Assembly (NCBI GenBank): GCA_900768265.1 | Contig: CAAGCF010000009.1 | Coordinates: forward strand, 1 to 27,973 | Reading direction: 5' to 3' | Origin: an uncultured Collinsella sp. | GTDB taxonomy: Bacteria; Actinomycetota; Coriobacteriia; Coriobacteriales; Coriobacteriaceae | Length of the DNA stretch: 27,973 nt | Part shown: positions 7,040-15,292 of the stretch, piece after piece | Layout of the letters: every line of letters begins with the position of its first letter | Position numbering within the stretch: position 1 is the stretch's first letter | Program-made: the position numbers and the translations under genes | Notes under the pieces: model-generated | Databases searched by the model: none | What the model was told of the DNA's origin: nothing | What the model saw: only the letters and a program-made list of their open reading frames with translations

Positions 7040-8551
7040 ATGTCTCAGGATTTGACTCGGGTGATTGTTACGACTGATATGGAAGTCGATGATATGAACT
7101 CGCTCATTCATTTGGCTCTGTATCTTAATGCGCTCGATGTGCAGGCTGTGGTGTACACGGCTTCGCAGTATCACTTTCTTGGCGATGGCGTCCATACACT
7201 GGGCAAAGTGAATCCGCATTGGCGCACCAAAGGCGTGCGCTCCTATACCTGGGACGTCGTTCCGCACGAGCCCGACCCCGAGGCCAGCTCTCTCATGGAG
7301 TACCGCCCCTTCCCCGAGGGCTGGATCGAGAGCCTGTGGAGCAATGAGTATGCCCAGGCTTGGCCACAGTTGCAGGCCAATGCTGTAGCCGCTGATGAGC
7401 CGCCGTTTCCTACGCCGGCTCAGATGCTTGAGCGTACGTTTGTGGGAAATGTTGCTTTTGAGGGTGATGTGGCCAAGGAAACTGAGGGGTCCCGCGTAAT
7501 TGCTCAGGCGATTCTGGATGATGACCCTCGCACCCTTTGGCTGCTCAGCTGGGGCGGTATGAATACCATCGTTCGCGCCCTCATGAGTATTGCCGAGCGC
7601 TATCGCGCCACGTCCGCGTGGCCCGCCGTGCGGCAGCGGGTCTATCGCAAGGTGCGCGTGATGGGCGTTGCCGATGGCGTAGGACAGGACAACTCGTGGC
7701 TCGACCATGGGCGCGAGCTCTTTCCCGAGCTCATCTTTTGGTGCGTGCCCTATATGTACGGCGGCTATGTCGATGCCAAGACGGCTCAGCCCGATACGCT
7801 GCCGCTGTTTCAGGCTCCTTGGCCTGCGCAGCATCTCACACAGGACAACGGCCCCCTCATGGCGCGCTATATGCTCTATGGCGATGGCAAGATCTACGAA
7901 AACGAACCCGAGCGCTTTCAGTTTGGCAAGCATGCCCGTCTGGATTGGGGCCTGGAGGGCGTGCCCGCGATGCAGTTTGAGCGCGGCGACTTTATGGCCG
8001 AGGGCGACAGCATGACCTATATTCCGCTGCTGCCGTTTGGTCTGCGCGGTATCGATGACCGCGGCTTTGATACGCTGCTCGGACGCATGTTTCTTGATGG
8101 GCATCCCGATATGGACGCACCTGCCGGCTTTGCCGCCATCGGTACGCCCACAGACGGCAATCCCAATCCCTACCTGCGTGCCTATCAGGAAGACTTTGCC
8201 GCCCGCGCGCAATGGTGCACCCACGATCCGGCGGCCTGCTCGCATCCGGCGCATGTTGCCGAGGCCACGGCCGACCGCAGCGCCGCAGCCGGCGAGCGTG
8301 TCGCCCTCACAGCGACCGTCGTCGACCCCGACGCCCGCGGCTTCGATGCCCATTGGGATGTCACCATGGACCCGTCGAGCTATGCAGGTGCCCAGGATCT
8401 GTCGCTGTGGCAAGAATGCGAGGTGGACACCGCTTTCATCGTGCCCGCCGACGCACGACCCGGCGACCGCTTTGTGCTCACCCTCACCGTGCAGACGCGC
8501 GCCGAGCGCCCCTGCAGCCGCTACGCCCAGGTCGCCATCACCGTAGCGTAA
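7040..8551 (+). CDS. DUF1593 nucleoside-hydrolase-like protein
   Basis: 503 residues, no signal peptide. Residues ~5-400 match the DUF1593 family, which adopts a nucleoside-hydrolase-like fold; TTDMEVDDMNSL near the start resembles the Asp-rich calcium and substrate motif of nucleoside hydrolases, and LLSWGGMNTI and GVADGVGQDNSWL are further conserved-looking segments. A C-terminal ~90-residue domain (from about 410) looks immunoglobulin-like, as in other family members. Substrate unknown; relatives often sit with polysaccharide genes. The start at 7040 follows GGAG at 9 nt; a TTG at 7022 is in frame but poorer. It follows the alpha/beta hydrolase in the same direction, 260 bp apart, so it may have its own promoter in the GC-rich stretch 6910-7039. 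Confidence 0.78.
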   Translation: MSQDLTRVIVTTDMEVDDMNSLIHLALYLNALDVQAVVYTASQYHFLGDGVHTLGKVNPHWRTKGVRSYTWDVVPHEPDPEASSLMEYRPFPEGWIESLWSNEYAQAWPQLQANAVAADEPPFPTPAQMLERTFVGNVAFEGDVAKETEGSRVIAQAILDDDPRTLWLLSWGGMNTIVRALMSIAERYRATSAWPAVRQRVYRKVRVMGVADGVGQDNSWLDHGRELFPELIFWCVPYMYGGYVDAKTAQPDTLPLFQAPWPAQHLTQDNGPLMARYMLYGDGKIYENEPERFQFGKHARLDWGLEGVPAMQFERGDFMAEGDSMTYIPLLPFGLRGIDDRGFDTLLGRMFLDGHPDMDAPAGFAAIGTPTDGNPNPYLRAYQEDFAARAQWCTHDPAACSHPAHVAEATADRSAAAGERVALTATVVDPDARGFDAHWDVTMDPSSYAGAQDLSLWQECEVDTAFIVPADARPGDRFVLTLTVQTRAERPCSRYAQVAITVA

Positions 8552-8573
8552 CGAGCGGCGCCCACATTCGGCA

Positions 8574-8631
8574 AAGAACATCCTCATCGACTAGTCGTTG
8601 GGTGTTCTTGTTTGACTAGTCGTTTAAGAAC
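8574..8631. repeat. Interlocked hairpin repeats after DUF1593 gene
   Basis: AAGAACATCC (8574-8583) pairs with GGGTGTTCTT (8600-8609, one mismatch), and GTTCTT (8604-8609) can alternatively pair with AAGAAC (8626-8631). Each loop holds a copy of GACTAGTCG (8589-8597 and 8614-8622), and CGTCCCC follows. The first hairpin is followed by GTTT and may terminate the DUF1593 transcript. Confidence 0.5.
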
Positions 8632-8770
8632 GTCCCCGATGACGATCCTGTGAAAAATGGGCCATGTGTCCCAGTTGTGGAGACTCCTTGAGCCGTCTGG
8701 GTATCGTGAAAGGCCACGCACTCAACCATCATCAAAAGTGACACACGCTACCAGGTGATGGGAGGCAGCC

Positions 8771-9508
8771 ATGGGCTTCTTTGACAAGATGTTCGAAAAG
8801 AAAGAGTGCGCGATTTGCGGTACCGAGCTGGGACTTTTGGGAAAAACCAAGATCAGCGAAGGCTACTTGTGCAAAGAGTGCGCCGGCAAACTCTCCCCCT
8901 TCTTTAGCGGCTGGCGCTCCAGCACCGCGGACGATATTCGCGAGCAGCTCGCCTACCGCGAGGCCAATGCCGAGCGCTTGGCATCGTTCAACCCCACACG
9001 CACGCTTTCTGCCGGGCGCACCAACATCATGCTCGACGAGGATGCGGGCCTGCTGATTATTACCTCGCAGAGCCGCTGGCGCGACGCCAACCCCGACATC
9101 ATCGAGTTCTCGCAGGTACTCGGTTGCGACATGGATATCGACGAGCGTCGGACCGAGATCTATCGCGAAACCAAGGACGGCGAGCGCAAGAGCTATGATC
9201 CGCCGCGCTACGACCTGGATTACGACTTTAACCTGACCATCCACGTCAACACCCCGTACTTTACCCAGATCGACCTGCGCGTGAACGACTCCACCATCGA
9301 GCAGCGCGGCTCCATCGAGTACCGCGAGGCCGAGCGCCAGGCAACCGAGGTCCGCGACGCGCTGGTGCAGCTGCGCCAGGAGACGCGCGACAGCGCCGTG
9401 GCCGCCAAGGCCCCTAAGACCGCGGTCACCTGCCCCTTCTGCGGTGCAACCACTATCCCCGATGCCAGCGGGCGCTGCGAATACTGCGGCGGCGCCATCG
9501 GCGCGTAG
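8771..9508 (+). CDS. DUF4428-type zinc-binding protein
   Basis: 245 residues, cytoplasmic. Residues 13-37 hold a treble-clef-like Cys4 motif (CAIC ... CKEC) typical of DUF4428. A central domain without recognised family (about 70-180) follows, then a long charged helix and a C-terminal zinc ribbon with Cys 221, 224, 236 and 239. The ATG at 8771 follows GGGAGG at 5 nt. It is the first gene of a run of four on the plus strand, 24 bp ahead of the next zinc-ribbon gene, so probably the head of an operon. Function is unknown; shared zinc ribbons across the first three products suggest they assemble together. Confidence 0.8.
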   Translation: MGFFDKMFEKKECAICGTELGLLGKTKISEGYLCKECAGKLSPFFSGWRSSTADDIREQLAYREANAERLASFNPTRTLSAGRTNIMLDEDAGLLIITSQSRWRDANPDIIEFSQVLGCDMDIDERRTEIYRETKDGERKSYDPPRYDLDYDFNLTIHVNTPYFTQIDLRVNDSTIEQRGSIEYREAERQATEVRDALVQLRQETRDSAVAAKAPKTAVTCPFCGATTIPDASGRCEYCGGAIGA

Positions 9509-9532
9509 TCACCGGCACAGAAAGGACCGACC

Positions 9533-10855
9533 ATGGCCCTCGAAAGCGTCAACTATCAGTGCCCTGCGTGCGGCGGCCCCCTTCACTTTGCCAGCGCCGA
9601 GCAAAAGCTCGTCTGCGACTACTGCGATTCGCGTTTTGAAGTCGAAGAGGTCGAGGCCCTCTATCGCGAGCGCCAGGGCAAGGCAGATGCCAAAGCCGAT
9701 GCCGCGGGCGCGGCGCCCAAGCCCGCCGTCGACGACGCGGTGCAGGAGCTTGCCCAAAACGCCGGCTATATCTGCTCGTCGTGCGGCGCTGAGCTGGTCT
9801 CGGACGGCACGGTCGCCGTTACCACCTGTCCGTACTGCGGCAACTCCGCCGTGGCGCCCGGCCAGCTCTCGGGTGACTTCTCGCCCGACCTGGTGATTCC
9901 GTTTAAACTCGGGCGCGAAGACGCCCTGGCTGCGCTCAAGGAACACTACAAGGGCAAGATCCTGCTGCCCAAGAGCTTTGTCACCGGCAACCACATCGAC
10001 GAGGTCCAAGGTGTCTACGTGCCATTTTGGCTCTACGGCGCCCGCGTGGACGGCGAGGTCTACTTCGACGCCACCAACGAGACCGTAACCGAGGAATCCG
10101 ACCGCACCGTCACGACCACCGACCACTACGACGCCTACCGTAAGGGCAATATCTCGTTTGAGCGCGTGCCCGTCGACGGATCGACCAAGATGCCCGACGG
10201 CCATATGGACGCCATCGAGCCGTTTGATTACGAGGCACTTCGCCCGTTCTCGGTCGCCTATATGCCCGGCTACATCGCCAATCGCTACGACGAGGATTGC
10301 GAGACCTGCAAGGCACGCGCTGAGCGCCGTATGGAAGAAAGCACGGTCTCGGCCCTGCGCGAGACCGTCATCGACGAATATGACGACGCCACGGTCGAAA
10401 GTAAGCAGCTCGACTACACCTGGGAAGACAGCGACTACGCCCTGTTCCCCGTCTGGATGCTTTCCACCTCGTGGAACGGCAAGAGCTACCTGTTTGCCAT
10501 GAACGGCCAGACCGGCCGCATGGTCGGCGAGCTTCCCTGCTCCAAGCCCAAGCTCGCCATCGCCTCGGTGCTGTTCTTTGCGATCGGATTTGTCCTCTCC
10601 CAAATCCTCTTCATGGGTGAGAACGCCTTCGACCCGGACTACCTCACCTTTGATGTCGAGGGCATCCTCATCAACATCGTCGCGCCGCTGATCATCATGA
10701 TCATTGCAGACGTGCTGCTGGTGGGCCAGCTCAAGACGGCCAACGAGGCCACCCACGCCGATTACTACAGCGGAGACCTCGATCTGACCGAGAAGCACGA
10801 CACCTTCAGCCACACCGAGACCACCGTTGTCATGAAAGACAACAAGGACGATTAA
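9533..10855 (+). CDS. YdjG-like zinc-ribbon membrane protein
   Basis: 440 residues. An N-terminal TFIIB-like zinc ribbon (Cys 10, 13, 28, 31) is followed by an Ala-rich linker and a second ribbon (CSSC ... CPYC, roughly 83-103). A large soluble domain includes a segment that opens VYVPFWLYGARV. Two membrane helices lie near 338-357 and 377-397, with an acidic cytoplasmic tail. This domain order resembles B. subtilis YdjG, which with YdjH and YdjI helps place PspA at stressed membranes; the family link is from memory of architecture, not alignment. Start preceded by AAAGGA. It lies 48 bp ahead of the SPFH gene, consistent with one transcript. Confidence 0.8.
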   Translation: MALESVNYQCPACGGPLHFASAEQKLVCDYCDSRFEVEEVEALYRERQGKADAKADAAGAAPKPAVDDAVQELAQNAGYICSSCGAELVSDGTVAVTTCPYCGNSAVAPGQLSGDFSPDLVIPFKLGREDALAALKEHYKGKILLPKSFVTGNHIDEVQGVYVPFWLYGARVDGEVYFDATNETVTEESDRTVTTTDHYDAYRKGNISFERVPVDGSTKMPDGHMDAIEPFDYEALRPFSVAYMPGYIANRYDEDCETCKARAERRMEESTVSALRETVIDEYDDATVESKQLDYTWEDSDYALFPVWMLSTSWNGKSYLFAMNGQTGRMVGELPCSKPKLAIASVLFFAIGFVLSQILFMGENAFDPDYLTFDVEGILINIVAPLIIMIIADVLLVGQLKTANEATHADYYSGDLDLTEKHDTFSHTETTVVMKDNKDD

Positions 10856-10903
10856 TCACCCCAACCAATACCACCCGGCCTTTGACGAGAAAGGAAGATC
10901 ACC

Positions 10904-12145
10904 ATGGGACTCTTGAAAGCTGGATTGGGAGCTGCCGGCGGCGTCATGGCCGACCAGTGGAAGGAATTTATCTATTGCGAATCGATGCCCGCTGACGTCT
11001 TAGCCTGCAAGGGCAGCAAGCGCACCGGCGGTCGCAGCTCCAACACGCGCGGCGAGGACAACGTTATCTCCAACGGCTCCGTCATCGCCGTCAACGACGG
11101 CCAGGGCATGCTCGTGGTGCAAAACGGCAAGATCATCGAGGTTGCGCTGGAGCCTGGCGAGTTTGTCTTTGACACCGGCAGCGAGCCGAGCGTCTTTAGC
11201 GGCAACCTGGGCGACTCCATCAAGGAGACGTTCGCCAATATCGGCAGCCGCTTTACCTTTGGCGGCGACGCAGGCAAAGACCAGCGCGTCTACTTCATCA
11301 ACACCAAGGAGATCATCGGCAACAAGTACGGCACCGCCTCGCCCGTGCCCTTCCGCGTGGTCGACAACAACATTGGTCTGGACGTCGACATCTCCGTGCG
11401 CTGCAACGGCGAGTATTCGTACCGCATCACCAACCCGCTGCTGTTCTACACCAATGTGTGCGGCAACGTGACCGATAGCTACACGCGCGATAAGATCGAC
11501 AGCCAGCTTAAGTCCGAGCTGCTCACCGCCCTGCAACCCGCCTTTGCCAAGATCTCGGAGATGGGCATTCGCTACAGCGCCATCCCCGGTCACACCACCG
11601 AGCTCGCCCGCGCGCTCAACGAGGTCCTCTCGGCCGACTGGCGCGACCTGCGTGGCGTCGAGATTGTGAGCTTTGGCGTCAACTCCATCGCCGCCTCGCA
11701 AGAAGACGAGCAGATGATCAAGGACCTGCAGAAGGCCGCGGTCATGCGCGATCCCACCATGGCAGCCGCCAACATCGCCAGCGCCCAGAGCGATGCGATG
11801 CGCGCAGCAGCCGCCAACCCCAACGGCGCGATGGCCGGCTTTATGGGCATGGGCATGGCAGGTGGCATGGGCGGCATGAATGCCAGCCAGCTGTTCGCCG
11901 CCGGCCAGGCACAGCAGCAGGCTGCCCCGCAGCCGGCTCCGGCTCCCGCCCCCGCACCGGCTCCTGCCGCTGCCCACGCGGCCGGCACGTGGACCTGCAG
12001 CTGCGGTGCCACCAACACCGGCAAGTTCTGCCCCGAGTGCGGCAGTCCCGCACCCGCCCCGGCACCGGCCAAGTGGTTCTGCCCCAACTGCGGCAGCGAA
12101 AACGGCGGCAAGTTCTGCAGCAACTGCGGAACGCCCAGGCCCTAG
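10904..12145 (+). CDS. SPFH-domain protein with C-terminal zinc ribbons (YdjI-like)
   Basis: 413 residues. The N-terminal ~300 residues are an SPFH/band-7-type domain of the virion-core-protein / YdjI subgroup. Then come an Ala-rich helix, a Met/Gly-rich stretch (about 305-325), a Pro-Ala linker, and two zinc ribbons: CSCGATNTGKFCPECG near 365-380, and Cys 393, 396, 405 and 408. SPFH proteins form membrane-associated oligomers. Start follows GAAAGGAAG. With the preceding YdjG-like gene this recalls the Bacillus ydjGHI group, which works with PspA, but no PspA gene is present in the window. A weak hairpin lies in the 81-bp gap before the lipoprotein gene. Confidence 0.85.
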   Translation: MGLLKAGLGAAGGVMADQWKEFIYCESMPADVLACKGSKRTGGRSSNTRGEDNVISNGSVIAVNDGQGMLVVQNGKIIEVALEPGEFVFDTGSEPSVFSGNLGDSIKETFANIGSRFTFGGDAGKDQRVYFINTKEIIGNKYGTASPVPFRVVDNNIGLDVDISVRCNGEYSYRITNPLLFYTNVCGNVTDSYTRDKIDSQLKSELLTALQPAFAKISEMGIRYSAIPGHTTELARALNEVLSADWRDLRGVEIVSFGVNSIAASQEDEQMIKDLQKAAVMRDPTMAAANIASAQSDAMRAAAANPNGAMAGFMGMGMAGGMGGMNASQLFAAGQAQQQAAPQPAPAPAPAPAPAAAHAAGTWTCSCGATNTGKFCPECGSPAPAPAPAKWFCPNCGSENGGKFCSNCGTPRP

Positions 12146-12162
12146 CCCCTCTATCCGGTAAT

Positions 12163-12195
12163 TGGCGGGGAGGTCCGCCACCCCCGCATTTGCTT
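12163..12195 (+). terminator. Possible weak terminator or attenuator
   Basis: GCGGGG at 12165-12170 can pair with CCCCGC at 12182-12187, or TGGCGG with CCGCCA inside it, followed by ATTTGCTTCT. The run is interrupted, so it may only reduce read-through into the lipoprotein gene. Confidence 0.3.
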
Positions 12196-12226
12196 CTATG
12201 GGTTTCGTTCGATAAAGGAGGACACC

Positions 12227-13069
12227 ATGAAGACAACGTTCAAAAAGTCCGCACTCGCATTTCTGACATGCGTCCTGGCGCTCGCCTTTGCCCTGACGGG
12301 CTGCAGCGGCGGCGGCAAAGACCCCAAGGCCAACTTCGTCGGCAGCTGGGAACTCTCGGGTGGAACCGTGGATGGCGAAGAGCTAACCGATGAGTACATG
12401 AAGATGCTCGAGGATTGGGGTGTCCACTGCGTCCTGATTCTCGATGAGGACGGTACAGGTGCCCTCGACCTGTTCCTTGAAGTCGTCGACCTTAAATGGG
12501 AGGCAAAGGACGCCACCACCGTAACCCTCACCGCCGAAGACGAGTCGTATGACATGAAGCTCAAGGACGGCAAACTCATCCTCGAAGAAGATGACGGAAA
12601 TCTTGTCTTTACCAAGTCCGACAAGGACCTGTCCGGCACGGTGAAGAAGGATCGCGAGGCGGCCGAGAAGGAAGAGGAGATCGATGAGGCCGTCGAAGAC
12701 GAAGATGTCCAGAGCGTCGAAATCTCCCCCGCTGTCACCGTCGCCGATGACGATCTGTGCACCATCACCATCACCGAGAAGTTCAAGGACGACTGGGGCG
12801 ACATCGGCTTTGTCGTCAACATCACCAACAAGAGCGACAAGGACCTGACCTTCTACGCTCCCTCCGGCAAGACCAATGTCAACGGCACCATGAAGGACCC
12901 CTGGTTCTCGGCTCACCTGATGCCCGGCACCAACGCCACTGAGGAATTCACGTTCTCGAACGGCGAGCTTGACAGCCTTGACGACCTGGTCAACACGACC
13001 ATCGGCATCGACGCCTATCTGACCGATTCCTACGAGGACGTCGCCTCTTACACCGCAACCATCGCGTAA
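12227..13069 (+). CDS. Secreted lipoprotein of unknown function
   Basis: 280 residues. A lipoprotein signal peptide (basic MKTTFKK, hydrophobic core, lipobox LTGC with Cys 25) predicts export and membrane anchoring. The mature part has two beta-rich domains: about 30-130, a lipocalin-like strand pattern that starts FVGSWELSGG and resembles small DUF5640-type domains, and about 165-280, resembling a DUF5067/DUF4352-like immunoglobulin fold. They are joined by a very acidic linker (EKEEEIDEAVEDED). The start has a strong AAAGGAGG site. It is last in the four-gene plus-strand block; a terminator follows. The first three products are cytoplasmic or membrane-bound, so an exported lipoprotein would extend the module outside the membrane. 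Family names for the domains are tentative. Confidence 0.82.
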   Translation: MKTTFKKSALAFLTCVLALAFALTGCSGGGKDPKANFVGSWELSGGTVDGEELTDEYMKMLEDWGVHCVLILDEDGTGALDLFLEVVDLKWEAKDATTVTLTAEDESYDMKLKDGKLILEEDDGNLVFTKSDKDLSGTVKKDREAAEKEEEIDEAVEDEDVQSVEISPAVTVADDDLCTITITEKFKDDWGDIGFVVNITNKSDKDLTFYAPSGKTNVNGTMKDPWFSAHLMPGTNATEEFTFSNGELDSLDDLVNTTIGIDAYLTDSYEDVASYTATIA

Positions 13070-13120
13070 CGGCACGTAACATCAGCCGCGGATTGGCGGA
13101 CACATCCGCGCACTTGCCAG

Positions 13121-13157
13121 GCGGGGCCGCAGGAGATAATCCTGCGGCCCCGCCGCT
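13121..13157. terminator. Bidirectional terminator
   Basis: Perfect 14-bp GC-rich arms (13121-13134 and 13140-13153) with a 5-nt GATAA loop, between convergent genes: the lipoprotein (+) and the response regulator (-). A second small stem, CGCGGAT / ATCCGCG, lies at about 13087-13110. Confidence 0.75.
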
Positions 13158-13179
13158 TTATGCCGATGCGTAACGAGCG

Positions 13180-13800
13180 CTAGCGCTCCATGTTGGGAAC
13201 GATGCTGCCCTCGGTCACCGCATGCACGGCAAGGCGCATGATGTTGTCGTAGCCGGTCTTGCTTAGGATCTCCGAGATGCGGCGCTTGATGGTGCCCTCG
13301 CTCATAAACAGCTCGGCCGCGATCTCGCGGCGGCTCTTGCCCTCGCAGGCAAGGCGCAAAATCGACAGCTCGACATCGTCGAGCGCCGCCGTACCCGAAA
13401 AAATGCTCTCGGGCGGCTTGGGAAACGTGCAATAGCCCGCCAGCGTGGAGCGCATCACGGCGAACAGCTCGTCGATACCGACGTTCTTGTACACAAAGCT
13501 ATCGACGCCCGCCTCGCGGGCCTGATCGACAAAGGTGATCTCGGGCATGCCGGTCATGATAATGATGCGGCACTCGGGCAGCTGCTCCTTGATGCGCGCC
13601 GCCGCCACGATGCCGTTGGAATCATGCTCGGTGCATACGTCCATCAGTATCATGTCCGGACGCTCCCCGAGCGCGACACCCAAAGCCTCGGAGGCATCGG
13701 CGATGGCGGAAACAACGGTCATATCGGGCTGGTCGCCAACGGAGCGCGCGAGGCTCTCGCGCAAGATGGCCTGGTCTTCGACGATTAACACGCGGATCAT
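13180..13800 (-). CDS. NarL/LuxR-type response regulator
   Basis: 206 residues. Receiver domain 1-120 with the acidic pair Glu8/Asp9, phosphoacceptor Asp54 (ILMDV), Thr83 and Lys105, all intact. LuxR-type helix-turn-helix at about 138-200 (LSILRLACEGKSRREIAAELF, then SEGTIKRRISEIL). It is the last gene of the three-gene signalling operon; its start at 13800 overlaps the end of the kinase gene (13797) by four bases (ATGA), and AAAGGAGAAGCTC lies upstream, so translation is probably coupled. Its partner kinase is surely the upstream gene; the target genes are not visible. Confidence 0.92.
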   Translation of the reverse strand: MIRVLIVEDQAILRESLARSVGDQPDMTVVSAIADASEALGVALGERPDMILMDVCTEHDSNGIVAAARIKEQLPECRIIIMTGMPEITFVDQAREAGVDSFVYKNVGIDELFAVMRSTLAGYCTFPKPPESIFSGTAALDDVELSILRLACEGKSRREIAAELFMSEGTIKRRISEILSKTGYDNIMRLAVHAVTEGSIVPNMER

Positions 13801-15290
13801 GAGCTTCTCCTTTGGGCCGTGGCGTTGGAGTGTAGCGGAATGGATACCGTAAGCGTAAAGGGCGGGGCGGTGTGGACTTCCAGGCTGCCGCCCAGATTCA
13901 GTGCGACATGCCTCATACCGGGGATACCCGTTCCCTCGCGATACGATACGGGGGCCGGGGACCCATCGTTAGAAATCGTCATGCGCGCGACGGCGCCAGC
14001 ATCCGTCCCCTCCTGCCACAGACGCACGTGGACCCGATGCGCCTGCGCATGCTTGGTGGCATTGGTCGAGGCCTCGCGGATAATCTGCAAAAATGCGGCG
14101 GCGACACGCGCGTCCTCAGGCAGCGCGCCCTCAACATCGATCTGCACACTCACCAGGCCAAAAGCATGTACGATATCACCTAGCTGCTCTGCAGGCTCGC
14201 TGGCACCGCCACTGCGCAAATCGGCGGCGATTGAGCGTAGCAACGGGTCAATCTGCTCGAGCGACTCATCGTCCAGACGCCCCTCCTCCAAATAGCGATG
14301 AAGAATGGACAGGCGCTGCCCGATCACGTCGTGCACGCGAGCGCGCATACGTAGGTAGGCCGCATTGTCAGCAACTTTTTTGACTTCTTCGATCTGGGCT
14401 TGGAGCTCTTGGCCCGCAAGCTCAAGCAGGTGGTTGGCTTGCGCCAAGCGGTCATGAGCATGCGCGTACTCTGTCACATCAAGACCGATAATGCGCTCGA
14501 ACGAACGGCCCGAAACCATAACGCGATCGCGCACAAATAGGCGAATCTCGGCGGGAGAGACCTCGACCACCGCACGCGCCTCACCAAAGCGGTCCAGATT
14601 AATCCGCACACGGTTCCTGCTGCTTTCGGGCATTTGCATGCTCAGTTTGCGCAGGTCGTTCCATGTGCTGCTCATGTCGCCTAGGTCGGTGGGCATATGA
14701 AGTTCCACCAGGTTTTTGCGCATGCAGCGGTTCATGAGCAGCGGACGGCCCCTCGGGTCCAGATACAGGATGCCCACGGGAATCACGTTGATGGTCTCGA
14801 TCATCGAGAACATGGTGATATCCTCTTGGCGGTTACGGACGTCCATCAAGAGCGCCGCGATGGAGCGGAACAGGAAGAACGCTCCCTCTGCGATAAGGAC
14901 AACGGTCCACGCCGAGCCCATGGCAAAAACCACCGGTGGTGTAACGGCGACAACAAGCAGCAGCTCGACCAGCATGACGAGGCGACGATAGTGCACCATA
15001 AGTACCACGCCATAGGCAAAGATCGCGGCATTCAGCCACAACGCTCCGCCCATTGCCCTGGCGCAAACGTCAAGCGGCGCCACCAGATACGAGCCAGACG
15101 ACGCGAATAAGATGAGCGCCGAAATCATCAGGTGAAGCACAAGGCTCGCCTCGTAGGCGCAAATCACCTTACGGTTATAGGACGAGCGGCGCGATGCGAT
15201 GAGCGGGACGTGGATCGTCTGCAGACACGCAGCCAGGGCAAAGACAACATCGAGCGCAACGATTTGGGGAAGGATGAGCGGGATCTGCAT
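13797..15290 (-). CDS. Sensor histidine kinase (HisKA_3/NarX type)
   Basis: 497 residues. About five to six membrane helices cover residues 5-150. A linking region with PAS-like character (about 160-275, VIPVGILYLDPRGRPLLMNR) and a coiled coil follow. The phosphoacceptor is His ~320 in RVHDVIGQRLSILHRY. The HATPase domain keeps the N-box (REASTNATKHA) and G-box (GTGIPGMRHV). The ATG at 15290 lies just after the stop of the upstream sensor gene (TGACGATG); a GTG at 15296 is an alternative and would overlap. The signal sensed is unknown. Together with the response regulator it makes a complete two-component pair, with the upstream protein as a likely third member. Confidence 0.9.
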   Translation of the reverse strand: MQIPLILPQIVALDVVFALAACLQTIHVPLIASRRSSYNRKVICAYEASLVLHLMISALILFASSGSYLVAPLDVCARAMGGALWLNAAIFAYGVVLMVHYRRLVMLVELLLVVAVTPPVVFAMGSAWTVVLIAEGAFFLFRSIAALLMDVRNRQEDITMFSMIETINVIPVGILYLDPRGRPLLMNRCMRKNLVELHMPTDLGDMSSTWNDLRKLSMQMPESSRNRVRINLDRFGEARAVVEVSPAEIRLFVRDRVMVSGRSFERIIGLDVTEYAHAHDRLAQANHLLELAGQELQAQIEEVKKVADNAAYLRMRARVHDVIGQRLSILHRYLEEGRLDDESLEQIDPLLRSIAADLRSGGASEPAEQLGDIVHAFGLVSVQIDVEGALPEDARVAAAFLQIIREASTNATKHAQAHRVHVRLWQEGTDAGAVARMTISNDGSPAPVSYREGTGIPGMRHVALNLGGSLEVHTAPPFTLTVSIPLHSNATAQRRSS

Positions 15291-15292
15291 CG

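Noticed and set aside
7016..8587. Minus-strand open frame (523 codons) opposite the DUF1593 gene
   Set aside because: Antisense shadow; no family resemblance, no ribosome binding site, and DUF1593 motifs are clear on the other strand.
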